From: Montifringilla adamsi | Taxonomy: Eukaryota; Chordata; Aves; Passeriformes; Passeridae | DNA length: 64,000 bases | NCBI GenBank assembly: GCA_017590115.1 | Contig: JAGGNK010003335.1 | Coordinates: 14,280,779 to 14,344,778 of the forward strand | Reading direction: 5' to 3' | Shown here: piece by piece, positions 21,951-34,100 of the stretch | Layout of the letters: each line of letters begins with the position of its first letter | Numbering within the stretch: the stretch's first letter is position 1 | Position numbers and translations under genes: made by a program | The notes under the pieces: generated by a model | What the model was told of the DNA's origin: nothing | Seen by the model: the letters and a program-made list of their open reading frames with translations, nothing else | Databases searched by the model: none

Positions 21951-24900
21951 TAAGCAAGGCTGGAGGATTTCATACCATCACCACGAATTAGTTGTTGAGA
22001 GCATTTTTTGTGGGTAGACTCCCAAGAAATCAAGGCTGAAGTTCTCTGTGCTTTTACAGGACCTGTGGCTACAACTCTGTTCTGTCACTTATGATAATCA
22101 ACACATACCTGATTTCAGGGATTAAAAATAAACACAGCAGTCCATCTCAGATTTAGGGTAACATCTCTTCCTGCTTTAAATGGACTCTCCAAGCTGTGCA
22201 TGTGCTCAGCCCTGGCTCTGCTGCACCCATCAATTGTCAGCATTACAGAAAGTGTGTGGCCAAATTTTGGGAGCTGAGCAGTTGCTCAAGGTGACTTTGC
22301 AAATATTCCTTCCTGCTCGAAGCCAGCAAGGCACAAAGGGCAGCACAAAGCTGCTCTGAGCCACTCAGATGAGGGAAAAGAACGGAGCCTGTCCTTCAGC
22401 ACTTTCCTGACCCGGGCTTCTCTCTGGCTGCCAGCTGAAGGAGCTGGGAGCAGCCAGTGCAGGTCAGTGCTGCTGCTGCAGACAGAGTTCCTGCAGTGCT
22501 GCAAACCCCTGCAGACAGCAACCCTCCCTCAAACCTGGGATTTGTAACCCTGCTGCAGGCTCACAAAGCTTTTGGAGGAAAATGAGAATCTGGGAAGGTG
22601 AATTTTTGAGTTAGATGCTAAGTTGATGGCGCAGTTTAATTCCCCCATACATTTGCTTGTTTGCAAAGAGACTCAATGGAATTTGTGGCTTTTTTAATGT
22701 TCCATGCTTTAGCCTTGAGGAAGCAAAGAGCTGAAAGACTGGATGAAAGCAGGGCAAGAAAACACATAGAATCCAGCAATTATTTGACTAAGCCTTCTAA
22801 CACATATCAACACTCTGAAAATTTTATCACCTAATTACTTCTTGACTAGGTGACAACATTGGACTGTGACACACAGTGAAAGTGCAGCAATTCTGCACAG
22901 ATGTTTGTGCAGAACACTCTTTCATGATTACAGTATAATTGTGACAGGCATAGTCCTGAGATAAGGACAGAACTTATTTCTTTTTGATATCGTTATGGCT
23001 TAAGTATTTTGATTACCTAAGAACTCTGATTCATTGCATCTTTCCTTTTGTATTACGCCCTCTCACCTCCAACCACTCAATTTTTACTTGGCATTTGTCT
23101 CATCCTTGATGGAAACCTTTAAAAGCAGCTCATTTTAGCTCTTCTTTTTTGGTTTTGCCAAGCACTGAATGATGTGACTGAATTAAATTAAATGCATTTC
23201 AAGCATTAGGATGGGCCTCTTCCTGTTACTTAGTCTGATGGGTTTTCTAAGTAAGTCAGACCTGCCACACATGGACCTGTGTGTGTGACATTAATTAGAG
23301 CCTTCCAAGCCCAGCAGGTCAGGGTGAGAAGGAAGGTTTGTCCCAGCTCTGACAGAACTCACAGATGGGAACCAGGCAGTTCCATCTTCTCCGTCTCCAA
23401 ACTTCATGCAAAAATGTGCAAATTCAGGCCCGAATCTCAGTGCACTGCAAGCTGTAGAGGGAACGAAAGGCAAGGAGAGTAAATAACTCATGTTTAACCA
23501 CTTTCAGCATAACCCAGCCATCCTCCCATGGAGCTGTACCAGCAGGACCAGTGCACTGGGCAGGGAGGTGCCAGGAGGACAGGACTGAAGGCAGGAGGCT
23601 CCTGGCTGGGAGCCAGGTGGCACAAAGAGGCTGAGAGCCAGGGGAAATCACAGGCTGCCTTTATCTGCTGGGTGGTAACACTGAGCTGAGAGCCTGGGAA
23701 AGACTGGGAAGAGCCAGGGAGAGCCACTGCCTGTGGGGTTTATGGATAGAGGGCTGATAACAGCATCACAGGCAGAGCAATGTGCCAGGTGGCACCAGGG
23801 CACGGCAGGGCTGGACACGAGCTGCTGGGCAAAAGGCAAGGAGGGAGGGCTCCCGGGGCTGCCCGTGGAACCTGCTCCGTGGAACAAAGCAATTTCCAGG
23901 ATTACTTTGCAGTCTGACCTGCTCTGTGGAGATTTGGTATTCCAAAGATGATGTGGTGATCTGGAGAAGCAGAGGGTTTGCCGGGCAGGCTGAGTGGGAT
24001 AGGCAGATGGCACATGCTGGCATTTGTGTGTCAGCAAACCCCAGCTCCTTGGCAAGAGATTCTGGAGCATGAGGAGCCCAGAGGCACATTTCTCCAAGGC
24101 CAAAGGTTCCCTCAGCACAGAAATATATTAACCATAAAGCTTAATATACCTTGAGGAAAGCAGTTGGAAGTGAAATTATTTAATTACCTTAAATAATTGC
24201 TTGGATTTCTTCCACCCATTTTTAAGAAAATCAGTCTAAAAGTAAGAAGAAAAGCCTACTTTTTTTTTTACGTCCAGAAAAATAATAATGCTTGGGATTT
24301 TTTTCTTTTACTGTTACGTTCCAAGAAGATATTATTTCCCTGTTTCTGCCATGAAGACATGATGTATTGGATGATCCAAGTTTTTCCACAGCCTGTGCTT
24401 CTAGAACAAGAATGAAAATGCTGGAACACCCGTTGCTTGGGTTCGTGATTTCTTATTAGGATTCTGCAGAGTCCCTGCACAATAGGCTTTGAATGCTTTT
24501 GTCATAGATGTCACTCCTGCCAAGGATTTGCTCTGGTTGTCTTGAAGTCACCATATACTTCAAACTCAATTAAAACTCCTGTGGAAGTCCCTAAAGGGAT
24601 TGGGAAGGCAGTCACTGATGTTTTTGACAATGGACAGTCAGGGAAGAGGGAGGGAGCTCTTCTATTTCCATTGCAATTGCCTGTTCTGGTTACCATGACA
24701 TCTAATAGACCCTCATGGAGAAGGGAAATGTTTTCTATGGAAATACTCAGTATTTCTACAGGAAGATTTACAGCATTTGCTTAACACTGAAAGACCAGAG
24801 CATGAATTCTGCAGGCTTGAAGTTGGCTTCATTTGCTCCAACTGTGTATTGGTGGGGTTTTTTGACAGTTTGCATTCAAGGTTCCACCTGGAATGCAAAT

Positions 24901-25184
24901 ATTGGGCAATGTTTGACTTCAGATGAAACGTCTGCTTTTCTGTGCGAAGGGAAGGGAAGGCAGACAGGGCTGGCCCCTCCGACCTTGAACCTCCAGCCCA
25001 GAGACAAGAGCAGAGCACTTAACAGAAACCTGGGATTTTTAATACCCACATTACCAAGGATCCTTCATCCTTCCCAGGTGCCAATGAATCCCATTCAGTT
25101 CAATGAATCCAGCTTTCATTGAATCCCAGTGGTACCCCAGGGCTAAAAGGGGCCAGAGAGTGCCACGGTTCCCCACCTGCACAA
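21951..25184. other. Intergenic stretch, no gene recognised
   Basis: Mixed-composition DNA between TRIM-B and the SLC26A2 promoter. I checked both strands for spliceable protein domains and saw none. In particular there is no phosphodiesterase (PDE6A) exon, although that gene sits between PPARGC1B and SLC26A2 in human. Confidence 0.6.
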
Positions 25185-25200
25185 AGTTTCGTTTCACTTC
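25185..25200 (-). promoter_or_regulatory. ISRE-like element upstream of the SLC26A2 CpG island
   Basis: AGTTTCGTTTCACTTC; the reverse complement GAAGTGAAACGAAACT holds two overlapping AANNGAAA cores (AAGTGAAA and AAACGAAA). Its first 11 bases are identical to the TRIM-A element. It overlaps by one base a two-copy 13-bp tandem repeat (CACCTCACATTAT, 25200-25225). Confidence 0.5.
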
Positions 25201-25279
25201 ACCTCACATTATCACCTCACATTATCAACCCTATACTTTCCATTTAAAAGGACTGAGTGCAAAATAAAGGAGCAGGGGC

Positions 25280-25557
25280 AGCCTTTCCCGTAACTCCGCT
25301 CACGGAACCTCCTCGGAAGTGCCCCGGGCCGAGGGGTGGAAGGGGCGCGGCTCTGCCCGGCCCTCCCTGCCCGGAGCGGGGCGGTGCTGCCGGGACCCGC
25401 CGCGGGCGGGCGGTCCCTCCGTCCGGCAGTCCGTCTGTCTGTAACTCCGTCCGGCAGTCCGTCTGTAACTCTGTCTGTCCGGCAGTCCGTCTGTCTGTAA
25501 CTCTGTCCGGCCGTCGGTCGGTCCCAGCCGCCCCAGGTCCCCGGGGAGCCGCGGGCG
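25280..25557 (+). promoter_or_regulatory. SLC26A2: SLC26A2 CpG island and probable non-coding exon 1
   Basis: GC- and CpG-dense block ending in GCGGGCG|GTGAGTACC, a near-perfect splice donor at 25558. The next acceptor on this strand with gene support is 30547, just before the SLC26A2 start codon, so this is the likely 5' UTR exon. It has no TATA box. It contains an irregular tandem repeat (25420-25515) that would be part of the transcribed leader. Confidence 0.6.
25420..25515 (+). repeat. Irregular 24-32 bp tandem repeat in the SLC26A2 leader
   Basis: Three units built on CCGTCCGGCAGTCCGTCTGT plus CTGTAACT, of about 28, 24 and 32 bp, followed by CTGTCCGGCCGTCGGTCGG. The variation is in the number of GTCTGTCTGT steps. 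Confidence 0.8.
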
Positions 25558-28469
25558 GTGAGTACCGAGGGAAGGGGGCGGGGGACAGCGGGGTCCGGCT
25601 CGGATCCTCCTGGGCTGCTGCTCGCAGCTCCGGAACGGGCAGGAGGAGAGGAAAATGCCGATGGAAGCCATAAGGAAGCTGGGTGGGAAGGCAGCGGTGC
25701 CCCGGGGCTGAAAGTGGATGTGGTGTGAAGAGCTGAGCCGTTGCTCTCGCTTCCCTTCCGCTCTGCCAGGACCCTCAGTGCAGGCTTGGCTTCCAAAGCG
25801 CTCAGCAAAACCCGCGGCTTCAGGGGCCACACAGCCTGCCGGCTTCTTCTTGCAGGCTTTTATTAATGGTACTAATTTTTGTTAATTGAAACACAACAAC
25901 AATTGCGTTATCCAGCGCAGTCCCGGTGTGTTTCCATTGGGATCGGACGGTCTCTCCCAGCCCTGTGGATGCAGCCCGGGCTGTGATGGGCAGTGTGGGA
26001 TGCCCTGGGCTGAGCTGGCAGCTGCTGCCTGAGGAAATCCCTTTGGGCAGCTCTTCCTCAGCCCATCCTCAGTGCCCAGCGCAGCTGCTCGGTGTTCCAC
26101 CTTCCCCTGCTAACAGAAAGGGTGGGAGAAGGGCCCTAACACTTGAATAACTTGCTGGAAGCCTTGGCAAGCTCTCCCTGAGAAATCCGGGTGGGATGGA
26201 AGCTGCTGGAGGGGTCTGCTTCAGCCAGGGCAGGGCAGGGCAGGGCAGCCAACACGCTCAGCTGCCCTTGGGAGGTGACACAACTTCCCTGGAATAGCTG
26301 GCTGCCAGCAGGGATTCCATGGGATCTTCCCCAAAAGTGCTGCTGCTGCTCGGGAAAAGTGAGGAGATCCCGTATTTGGAGCAGGAGCAGATCCCATATT
26401 TCACAAAAGAGAGGTTTTATTGTCCAGCTTTGCAGGTTTTCCCACATGAGTGGATGGCTGCTGGTTACTGTGCCAAAAGCGAGGCAGCTCTATTTCCACA
26501 TGTATTCCTTAAACGTGGTTTTCATTATTCATGTTATTTTCAGTCCTTTGTGGAAGTAAATGTTTGTGGCTTGAATGTTTTGCTGGAGGATATGAAGGAT
26601 TCTGTCCAATTCCAAGGTGCAGGCAGTGTTGTTCCAGTGCTTATCTTGGTGTTATCATGGTAATATTGAATTTCCTTGTTGCTCCACAACAGTAAAGACA
26701 TTATTTGAAAAAGGTTGTTGTCCAACAAGAGAAAGGTCAAAGATTTAGTTGTCAGAATGATGTGATATACTTTCCTGTTGTATTCTTAGGGGGTGCATTT
26801 TCTAAGGGCCCAGCTCTGGTTCAGTTTGTGTGGAACTTGGATTTCTGATTCACCTTTACAATTCTCCAGAAATTCTTCATGACTTTTAGATTATGGATTT
26901 ATGCATTAGTTTTTAGTGCATGTAAATTCTCCTGTCTAGCAAGGGGTACATGAGGGTGGAGTGTGATCACATACAGTGAGAATTTAAATGTAGAAAAATA
27001 AGGAAAACTGAGATGGGTGTTGTAGAAAGAATACTTTTGATTCACTTTCTACTCTGAAATGCTCACATCTGAAGTTTCACCTTGTAGTAGTTATTTCAGC
27101 AGGTGAGTGAGCTTCACAATCCAGTTTCCTCTTACTCTCAAGGTGACTCTGATGTGCCACAGATGAATGAAGTCCAAGCCAGCCCTGGGCTGCAGGTAGT
27201 GCTCCCCCAAAAACAGAAGCCAGGCAGATGCTGCCACATCATGGGATCAGAAAGAAAGGCCCAGATGGGCTCCAGAAATAGCCTGGAGGTCTGATGACTT
27301 CTAGAGACTGCAGGACCTCCCTGTATCTTCATTTTATGGCAGTCAGTTGATAACAGATACTGGAAATTTCCTCAGGTCTGTCGTGTAGTTTTTTTAATCT
27401 TAAGTGAAGTTTGTCACAACGAGACACTCCCTGAAAGGCCAAAAGGAGTGATAAAAGTGAATTCTGGGCTCTGTGTAAATAGCAGCTTTCAGAATAAAAA
27501 CCACAGCAGCTTCTTTTCATGTTATATGTACAGAATGTCCTTCAGTGTCCAAACTGTGAACCAAAGGTGCTTTTTCAGGATTGGTTTTTTTTTTCTGTAT
27601 AAGAATAAAATCCAGTTTTATTAGACAAGCCAGGGCTAACGGTTACAAAATTGATACAGGGCAGCACTTTGAGGCAGAACAGGGTGAAATGAGTGTTGGA
27701 AATTGTATCATTTCCTACTGTCCTGACATGGCAAGGGGCAGGGAGTGCGTGCTGAAAGTTCCTTTTCATGCCACGGAGAGAAAGCTGTCATGCAAGTCAG
27801 CACAAAGAGCCAGTATGTGCTCAGAGCTCTGGAGCCAAAAAGGTTTTTACTTAGAACATTTCCCTACTGTCTGGACATGACTGAAACCCAGGCACCCCCT
27901 CCCATGCAAATGTTTTACAGCAGCACTAAACTAAGCTGTCTGGGGTTTATCTTGGCACATTTCAGAAAATTCCCAGGTTTGGGTGAGCTGCCTGCAAGTC
28001 CTGGAGGAGGGACAGAAGCAATCAAAAGAATTTTCACTACTGAAATCTTTACTAAAATCTCAGAAAACAAACTCATTGCTACACATAAAAAGTAGCCTGG
28101 CTTGATTTTTTTTCCCCTGAGCTTTTGCAGTGTTGATTTGCTGAGCTTTGGGTGGGTGAGAAGCCTTTTGATTTGTAACTCTGTGCTGGTAAAACAAATA
28201 AAACTTCTTGAGCAAATACAGCTCCAAAACGTACTTTTGCGAAGTAGAGCTGACACAGGCTTTTGTAATACTCTCTTGATTCTCACTGTGTATTTAGGGG
28301 GGTTGTGAGGGCTGTAAATCATCCCTGAGCACAATTTACAGTCCTGTACAGGTGGGTGAGATTGGAAACCTGCAGGGTAGGGGTGGGGGTCTCCTCCAGG
28401 TGTGATCACTGTTTCATCCTTAGCATGTCCCTTCTTGCAGTGCAGGTTCTTCATTTAAAGATCCTGACT

Positions 28470-28560
28470 CTTCATGTGGCACTCAGTGCTCTGGGCTGGG
28501 GACGAGGTGGGCATTGAGCACAGCTTGGGCTGGGAGGGCTTTTCCATCCTGGGATATTAC
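28470..28560 (+). mobile_element. CR1 3' fragment
   Basis: GTGGCACTCAGTGCTCTGGG, GGGGACGAGGTGGGCATTG and GGGAGGGCTTTTCCA: the last 90 bp of a CR1 3' UTR without a clear repeat tail. Confidence 0.75.
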
Positions 28561-29087
28561 AGCAGGGAGGGATACAGCCCTGTCACACAGAAAATCCATC
28601 CCTGCTGGTTTGGGGTCTGTGTTTGAAACTCTCCTTTCAGTACCAGCTCAGACACAGCCAGCAAAGAGTGGCAGGGTTTGGTTATTTGGGAGGGTGCAGG
28701 AGCTTACCCCCCAAAGAGACACTCTCTGTGTGGGTCTGTGCTGAATGGAAACTCCTTTGGGGGTCCCAGCATGGAGCAGGAGATGAAACAGAAACTCCTC
28801 CCTGGTATTTTTTGTGTATTGGCTTTATATATGTCTGCAGCTCCAGGGACAGGGACACCACGGTTGGATTAGTTGGGTGGAATTACTTTTTAATTGGTTC
28901 TAGAAGTCTCTGAAGAAGCTATTGTCAACGTTAAGTTCTGTAGTTGGTTCTGCTCTTGTGGGTTCCTTCTGCTCAGGGGGTCCTAAGGCAGCAGGCACCA
29001 CACAAAGTCACTCCTCTCACTTCTCCCTCCCATACCTTTGGGAAACTCACACTGCAGGGATTGTAGCAAGCAGTGTTTTAATTAGGA

Positions 29088-29290
29088 AATGTTTCTCTAC
29101 CAATAGGGCTGTCCAGCCCTGGCACAGCTGCCCAGGTCAGTGCTGGAGTCCCCATCCCTGCAGGGATTTAAGACTTGTAGCATTTGAGGACATGGCTTAG
29201 AGGAGACCTTGGCACTGCTGGGAGTGGTTGGACTGGGTGATCTCAGAGGGATTTTCCAGCCTCAATGACTCCACAGTTCTGTGATGCTGT
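29088..29290 (+). mobile_element. CR1 3' fragment
   Basis: GGCACAGCTGCCCAGGTCAG, GTGGTTGGACTGGGTGATCT, GGATTTTCCAGCCTCAATGA and a CACAGTTCTGTGATGC tail: CR1, sense strand, within SLC26A2 intron 1. Confidence 0.8.
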
Positions 29291-29841
29291 AGCTGCTTGA
29301 GAAATGGTGATTAACTGGACACATTGTGGGGCAGACTCAAGCGGCATCCTTAGCGCTGCCAGTTCCAGTAGCAATTTATTAATTGGTACAATTAATTCAG
29401 GACGATTGGACAATTAATTGGGCAATTAATTCAGCAGTGAGCGTTCCACGGACAGGAGTCTGGCTGATGTTTGCACTGCACGGAGGGGACGTGAGCAGCA
29501 CATCAAATCCACGTTGTCACTGGCACTCTGGGACTGCAGTGACACTTCTCAGGGTTCTCTTGCTGGGTCTCACCTCAGACCAGTGAGTTCCTGGCTGAAA
29601 TGGCCTCACTGTACTGGTGATACCAGGTATTGGGGCTCATGGAGTTTTCTGGAGAATTCTGGATGTTTCTGCAGGTGGGAGAGCTGTCTAAGTGCTGGCA
29701 GTCACTTGGTGTGCTCAAGTTTCATTAGGGTTTGTCTCATCAAGAGTTTGCTCTCTCCCAGGCAGGCAATATGTTCCCAGGATTAAATTATTGATATAAT
29801 TAGCCTGTTTTACTGTGGGCAGCTTGGTCTAGAGCACCAGT

Positions 29842-30078
29842 TCCAGCAGAAGTGTCCCACCTCCCTATCATTGTGCCCATTAATATGTTTTCCACTTTGT
29901 ACATTATTTTGATCAGGTGCAATTTCCTTGTAAAACCAGTTCTGCAAAAGTGTGAAGTGCTTTTTTTTGCAACGTGTCATTGGCTGTAAAAAAGCCACTT
30001 CTTAGGTAACAAACCTCTACAGGATTTGGCAGGTGAAATCACTGCATTAAAAAAGAAAAACAAAAAAAACAACCCACA
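29842..30078 (-). repeat. Left arm of an inverted repeat flanking the SLC26A2 coding exon
   Basis: The reverse complement of this segment matches 31209-31452 at high identity over about 240 bp, with a few substitutions and a longer A-run in the right arm. The shared core includes CCTGATCAAAATAATGTACA. The arms are separated by 1130 bp that contain the whole exon 30548-31174. Confidence 0.88.
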
Positions 30079-30559
30079 AGAGATGTAGACTGAGCTGTGC
30101 TTTGCTGGAAATGTCCCACTGGCAGTTAATTTTCAGCAGCTGAGCTGGAGTGGCTGTGGCACTACAATAACCCCTCTGTCTGGCTTTGCAAGGTGGAACA
30201 GGCTGCAGGCAGAGATTTTTCTCAGGGAAGCCTGCAGAAAGGCAGTGCTGCTGCATTCCTGTCCATTTCCCAACCCTGCCAGCAGCAGGTGTATTGCACA
30301 GGATGTCAGCTTCCCTCCTGGGAAGGGTCATTCCTTGCTTCACAGGGATGCAGTGGGGAGGCTCCTTTGGGAAAATCTCATTTTCTTAATTCCCAAGCAA
30401 GCTGAGAAGTTCCCAGTTTGCTTGGAAATTGCTTTCTCTCTGCTGAACTGAGAATTTCAGTCGTTGCTTTTCATAAATGCTGTGTTCAAGTCTCACATCG
30501 TACATTCATTTTTGGTTTAATGGTTTTAATTTTCTTTGTGTTTTCAGTGAGTCCTGGTG

Positions 30560-31174
30560 ATGGCAGCGATGACAGAGACCAACCACATCCATGAAGTGAT
30601 GGAAGGGACAGAAGGAGATGATGCCAAGTGCAGTTTCCATCACACAATGTTCCTGGAACCCCAGGAGAAGAAGAGGAACATGAAGGCTCTGCTGCTTAAA
30701 CGAGCAAAAGAAACTTGCAGCTGCACCCCGGCCAAAATTAAAGATTGTGTTTTGGGGTTCTTCCCCATCTTACAGTGGCTTCCCAAATACAAACTCAGGG
30801 AGTACCTCCTGGGGGATGTGATGTCTGGTGTGATCGTGGGGGTCCTGCTGGTCCCACAGTCCATTGCCTACTCCCTCCTGGCGGGGCTGGAGCCCATTTA
30901 TGGCCTTTACACCTCCTTTTTTTCCTGCATCATTTACTGCATCTTCGGCACCTCCCGCCACATCTCTGTCAGCATCTTCGGCGTGGTTTGCCTGATGCTG
31001 GGCCAGGTGGTGGACAGGGAGGTGGAGAGAGCTGGCTACCAGCTGGAGCCAGCTGTGCCAGGCCTGGAGGGGCTCGGGAATGGCACCGGGAACGGGACAG
31101 AGCCGCTCTGTGACAGGGGCTGCTACGCCATGGCCGTGGCTGCCACCATCACCTTCATCTCTGGGGTGTACCAG
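30560..31174 (+). CDS. SLC26A2: SLC26A2 coding exon 1
   Basis: 205 codons: cytosolic N-terminus, first membrane segments, the GTSRHISV half-helix and the extracellular loop with two N-glycosylation sequons. The exon runs from acceptor TTTTCAG (30547) to GTACCAG|GTAAGG. Open sequence past 31174 is intron. Confidence 0.93.
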
Positions 31175-34100
31175 GTAAGGGCAGCTGGAGCTGGTCCACA
31201 CCTCTGGGTGTGGGTTGGTTTTTTGGGTTTTCTTTTTTTAATGCAGTGGTTTCGCCTGCCAAATCCTGTGAAGGTTTGTTACCTAAGAAGTGGCTTTTTT
31301 ACAGCCGGTGACACGCTGCAAAAAAAAAAAAAAGCACTTCACGCTTTTGCAGAACTGGTTTTACAAGGAAATTGCACCTGATCAAAATAATGTACAAAGT
31401 GGAAAACATATTAATGGGCACAGTGGTAGGGAGGTGGGACACTTCTGCTGGAGTTCTTGTTGGCCTTGCGTTAGAGATAGAAATGAGACTAGGCATCTGA
31501 TTTTTTATGCAGAATATGACATTTTTTGTTATGGAGAGTTCATTTTTATACAGTATTAGAAGGTACTGTGTTTGAACGTAATTGGTTAGTAATCTAGTGA
31601 AACTCAGTTCATTGGTTGGTAAGGGTTATTGTACATGTCTATCAAACTTTTCTAGTTTTATATAGTTTACATATTTTTTTCTAGTATTCTAATATTCTTC
31701 TACTTCTAATATTCTTCTTCTATACTAATATTCTAATGAGATAGAATTCTTGTTTTGTAAGTGCATCTCGTTTTTTTTTCACAAGAATAGATTGTTATGC
31801 AAATTTATTTTCATTCCTAGAATTTGTTTCTCTTGGAAACTCAACAGACTAACTGTTAATTCAGTTAAAATAGTAATAAGACCTGATTTTACAAGGCCTT
31901 TCTTTTGTAAAGTTTTGCCTGCACCTCCAGCTCTCAATCCCACCTCTGCTCACCACCTTCCTCACTGTGGCCTGAAGCTCTGTTTATTTTTTTGGCATTA
32001 GACCCCATTTCATTGGGCCAAAATGTGGTGCATCAGCTGCTAATTCCAGTCTTTAATCATTTGCCTTTAACAAAGAAAAACTTGGACAGTAAAAGTATCT
32101 CCAGTTTCCTTTTATTTGTAAATGTGCTTTTAAAAATTTGCTGTTTGCCCATTTGAAGCCAAAACAATGCTATTGCATGGGAAGGATTCTACTGAGAGGA
32201 TGCAGTATATTTTATATTTATATATCTCTACTTATTTTCTAGAACTTAAAGCAGGTATCCTTGTTTTTAGAGTCTTACACATTAACCAGAATGGGATTAT
32301 TTTTAGCAGTACTGCAGAGCTGTGGTATTTGAGTTTGTTGGTTCACATTCATTTGTTTTCATCTGTCCGGGGTGGCAGCCAATCAAAATTTACAGGAGGG
32401 GAACAAAACATGTTTGTGACACTTTAAAACACAGGTTTTGGACACAACCTGGAACTTTTTGTACTGCAAGTTCCTGTTGAGTTATTTCAGGAATATTCTG
32501 GGCCTCCCAGGCTACGCTGGATTTTGGGTTTCATCTTTCATCCCTGTGGGATGGGTGCAGTTTGTGAATTGCACTTAATAGTCTTTGCAAGTACAAATAC
32601 AATTAAATTTCTTTATCTGAAGAAATCGGATCAGTTTATCTCCAGTCCCTCTGAATATTAGGCATATTCTCTACAGACCAACACCCTCAAATTTATTTCT
32701 TTCAACCAAAATCACATACTCTTTGTAGCAGAAACTTTACAGTCAAATCATAAAAAGAAAATCTTCTCACAGCAGTTAATACTAACTAGGTAAGCTAATT
32801 ATTATCGATCTTTTACACTTAGAACAACCTTGAATTAATTATCAGTGTTATAAGGGAGCCTTTGAAAGCTCTGTGCTGATTTCAGCCAGTCCAGATTGCA
32901 AACCTGCCTTATCTTCAGTAATTCTTTGAGATTCTCATGGAGTTCCCAGTTATCTCTGTTTTTATGATCTGCAGCAGAGGAGTTTGCAGTTCACAGACTT
33001 TCTGAGTCAGAGGCACCAAACTTTCTGCAGTGCAGAGGACAGTTGTCACCCCACAAGCTGTGGTTTTATTGCAGGCTCTGAACTCCAGTGCAAGGCAGAT
33101 GAAGGCCACCAGGAAAGTTTTAGATCCTTGTGAAGTTCACAGAGTTTAGAGGAACTGAAAGAGAAATGGCAAAAGCAGACAGCATTTCAAATGTGGGGTT
33201 TGTTTTTTTCCCTAGGTTTTCTTCTCTTCTTTTTTCCCTGCCAGGGTAATTAGCAGAGCAAACAATAAACATTTGTTGAAGGGATGAAGACCCCCAAAAA
33301 AGCCTGGTTTGAATGCTTGAGACTTTCCTCCCTGCTCAGACCATGCCTCATCCTCCAGGGCCATGCAGTGTTGGGTTTTTCTTATCCCAGCTGACAAAAT
33401 CTGTGGGATTTGTGTCCTGACATGTTGTGTGTGGTTGGTTCCTTCCAGGTGGCCATGGGTTTCTTCCAGGTGGGCTTTGTCTCCGTGTACCTCTCGGATT
33501 CTCTGCTGAGTGGGTTTGTCACAGGGGCCTCCATCACTGTCCTGACCTCACAAGTCAAGTACCTGCTGGGCCTGGACATTCCTCGGAGCGGGGGTGTGGG
33601 CTCCCTCATCACCACCTGGATAAACATCTTCAGGAACATCCACACCACCAACATCTGTGACCTCATCACCAGCTTCCTGTGCTTCCTGGTGCTCATCCCA
33701 GCCAAAGAGCTGAACGAGCGCTTCAAATCCAAGCTCAAGGCTCCAGTTCCTGTGGAGCTCTTCGTGGTTGTGGCGGCCACTCTGGCATCTCACTTTGGGA
33801 AACTGAGAGAGACTTACGGCTCCAGCGTTTCTGGCCACATCCCCACGGGGTTTCTGCCCCCACGCCCGCCAGTCTGGACCCTGATTCCCGACGTGGCGTT
33901 GGATGCCATCCCCATTGCCATCATTGGCTTTGCCATCACCGTGTCCCTGTCGGAGATGTTTGCCAAGAAGCACGGCTACTCCGTGAGGGCCAACCAGGAG
34001 ATGTACGCCATTGGCTTCTGCAACATCATTCCCTCCTTCTTCCACTGCTTCACGACCAGCGCAGCCCTCGCCAAGACCCTGGTCAAGGAGTCCACGGGCT

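Larger units (their letters stand above)
25558..30547 (+). other. SLC26A2: SLC26A2 intron 1 (in 5' UTR)
   Basis: About 5 kb between donor 25558 and acceptor TTTTCAG ending at 30547. It contains two CR1 fragments, an AATTAATT-rich cluster (29378-29432) and the left arm of an inverted repeat (29842-30078). No coding sequence is seen. Confidence 0.55.

Noticed and set aside
29810..31559. Two similar proteins apparently encoded in opposite directions around the SLC26A2 exon
   Set aside because: They are the same inverted repeat read in each direction, lack ATG starts and differ by an A-run length change.
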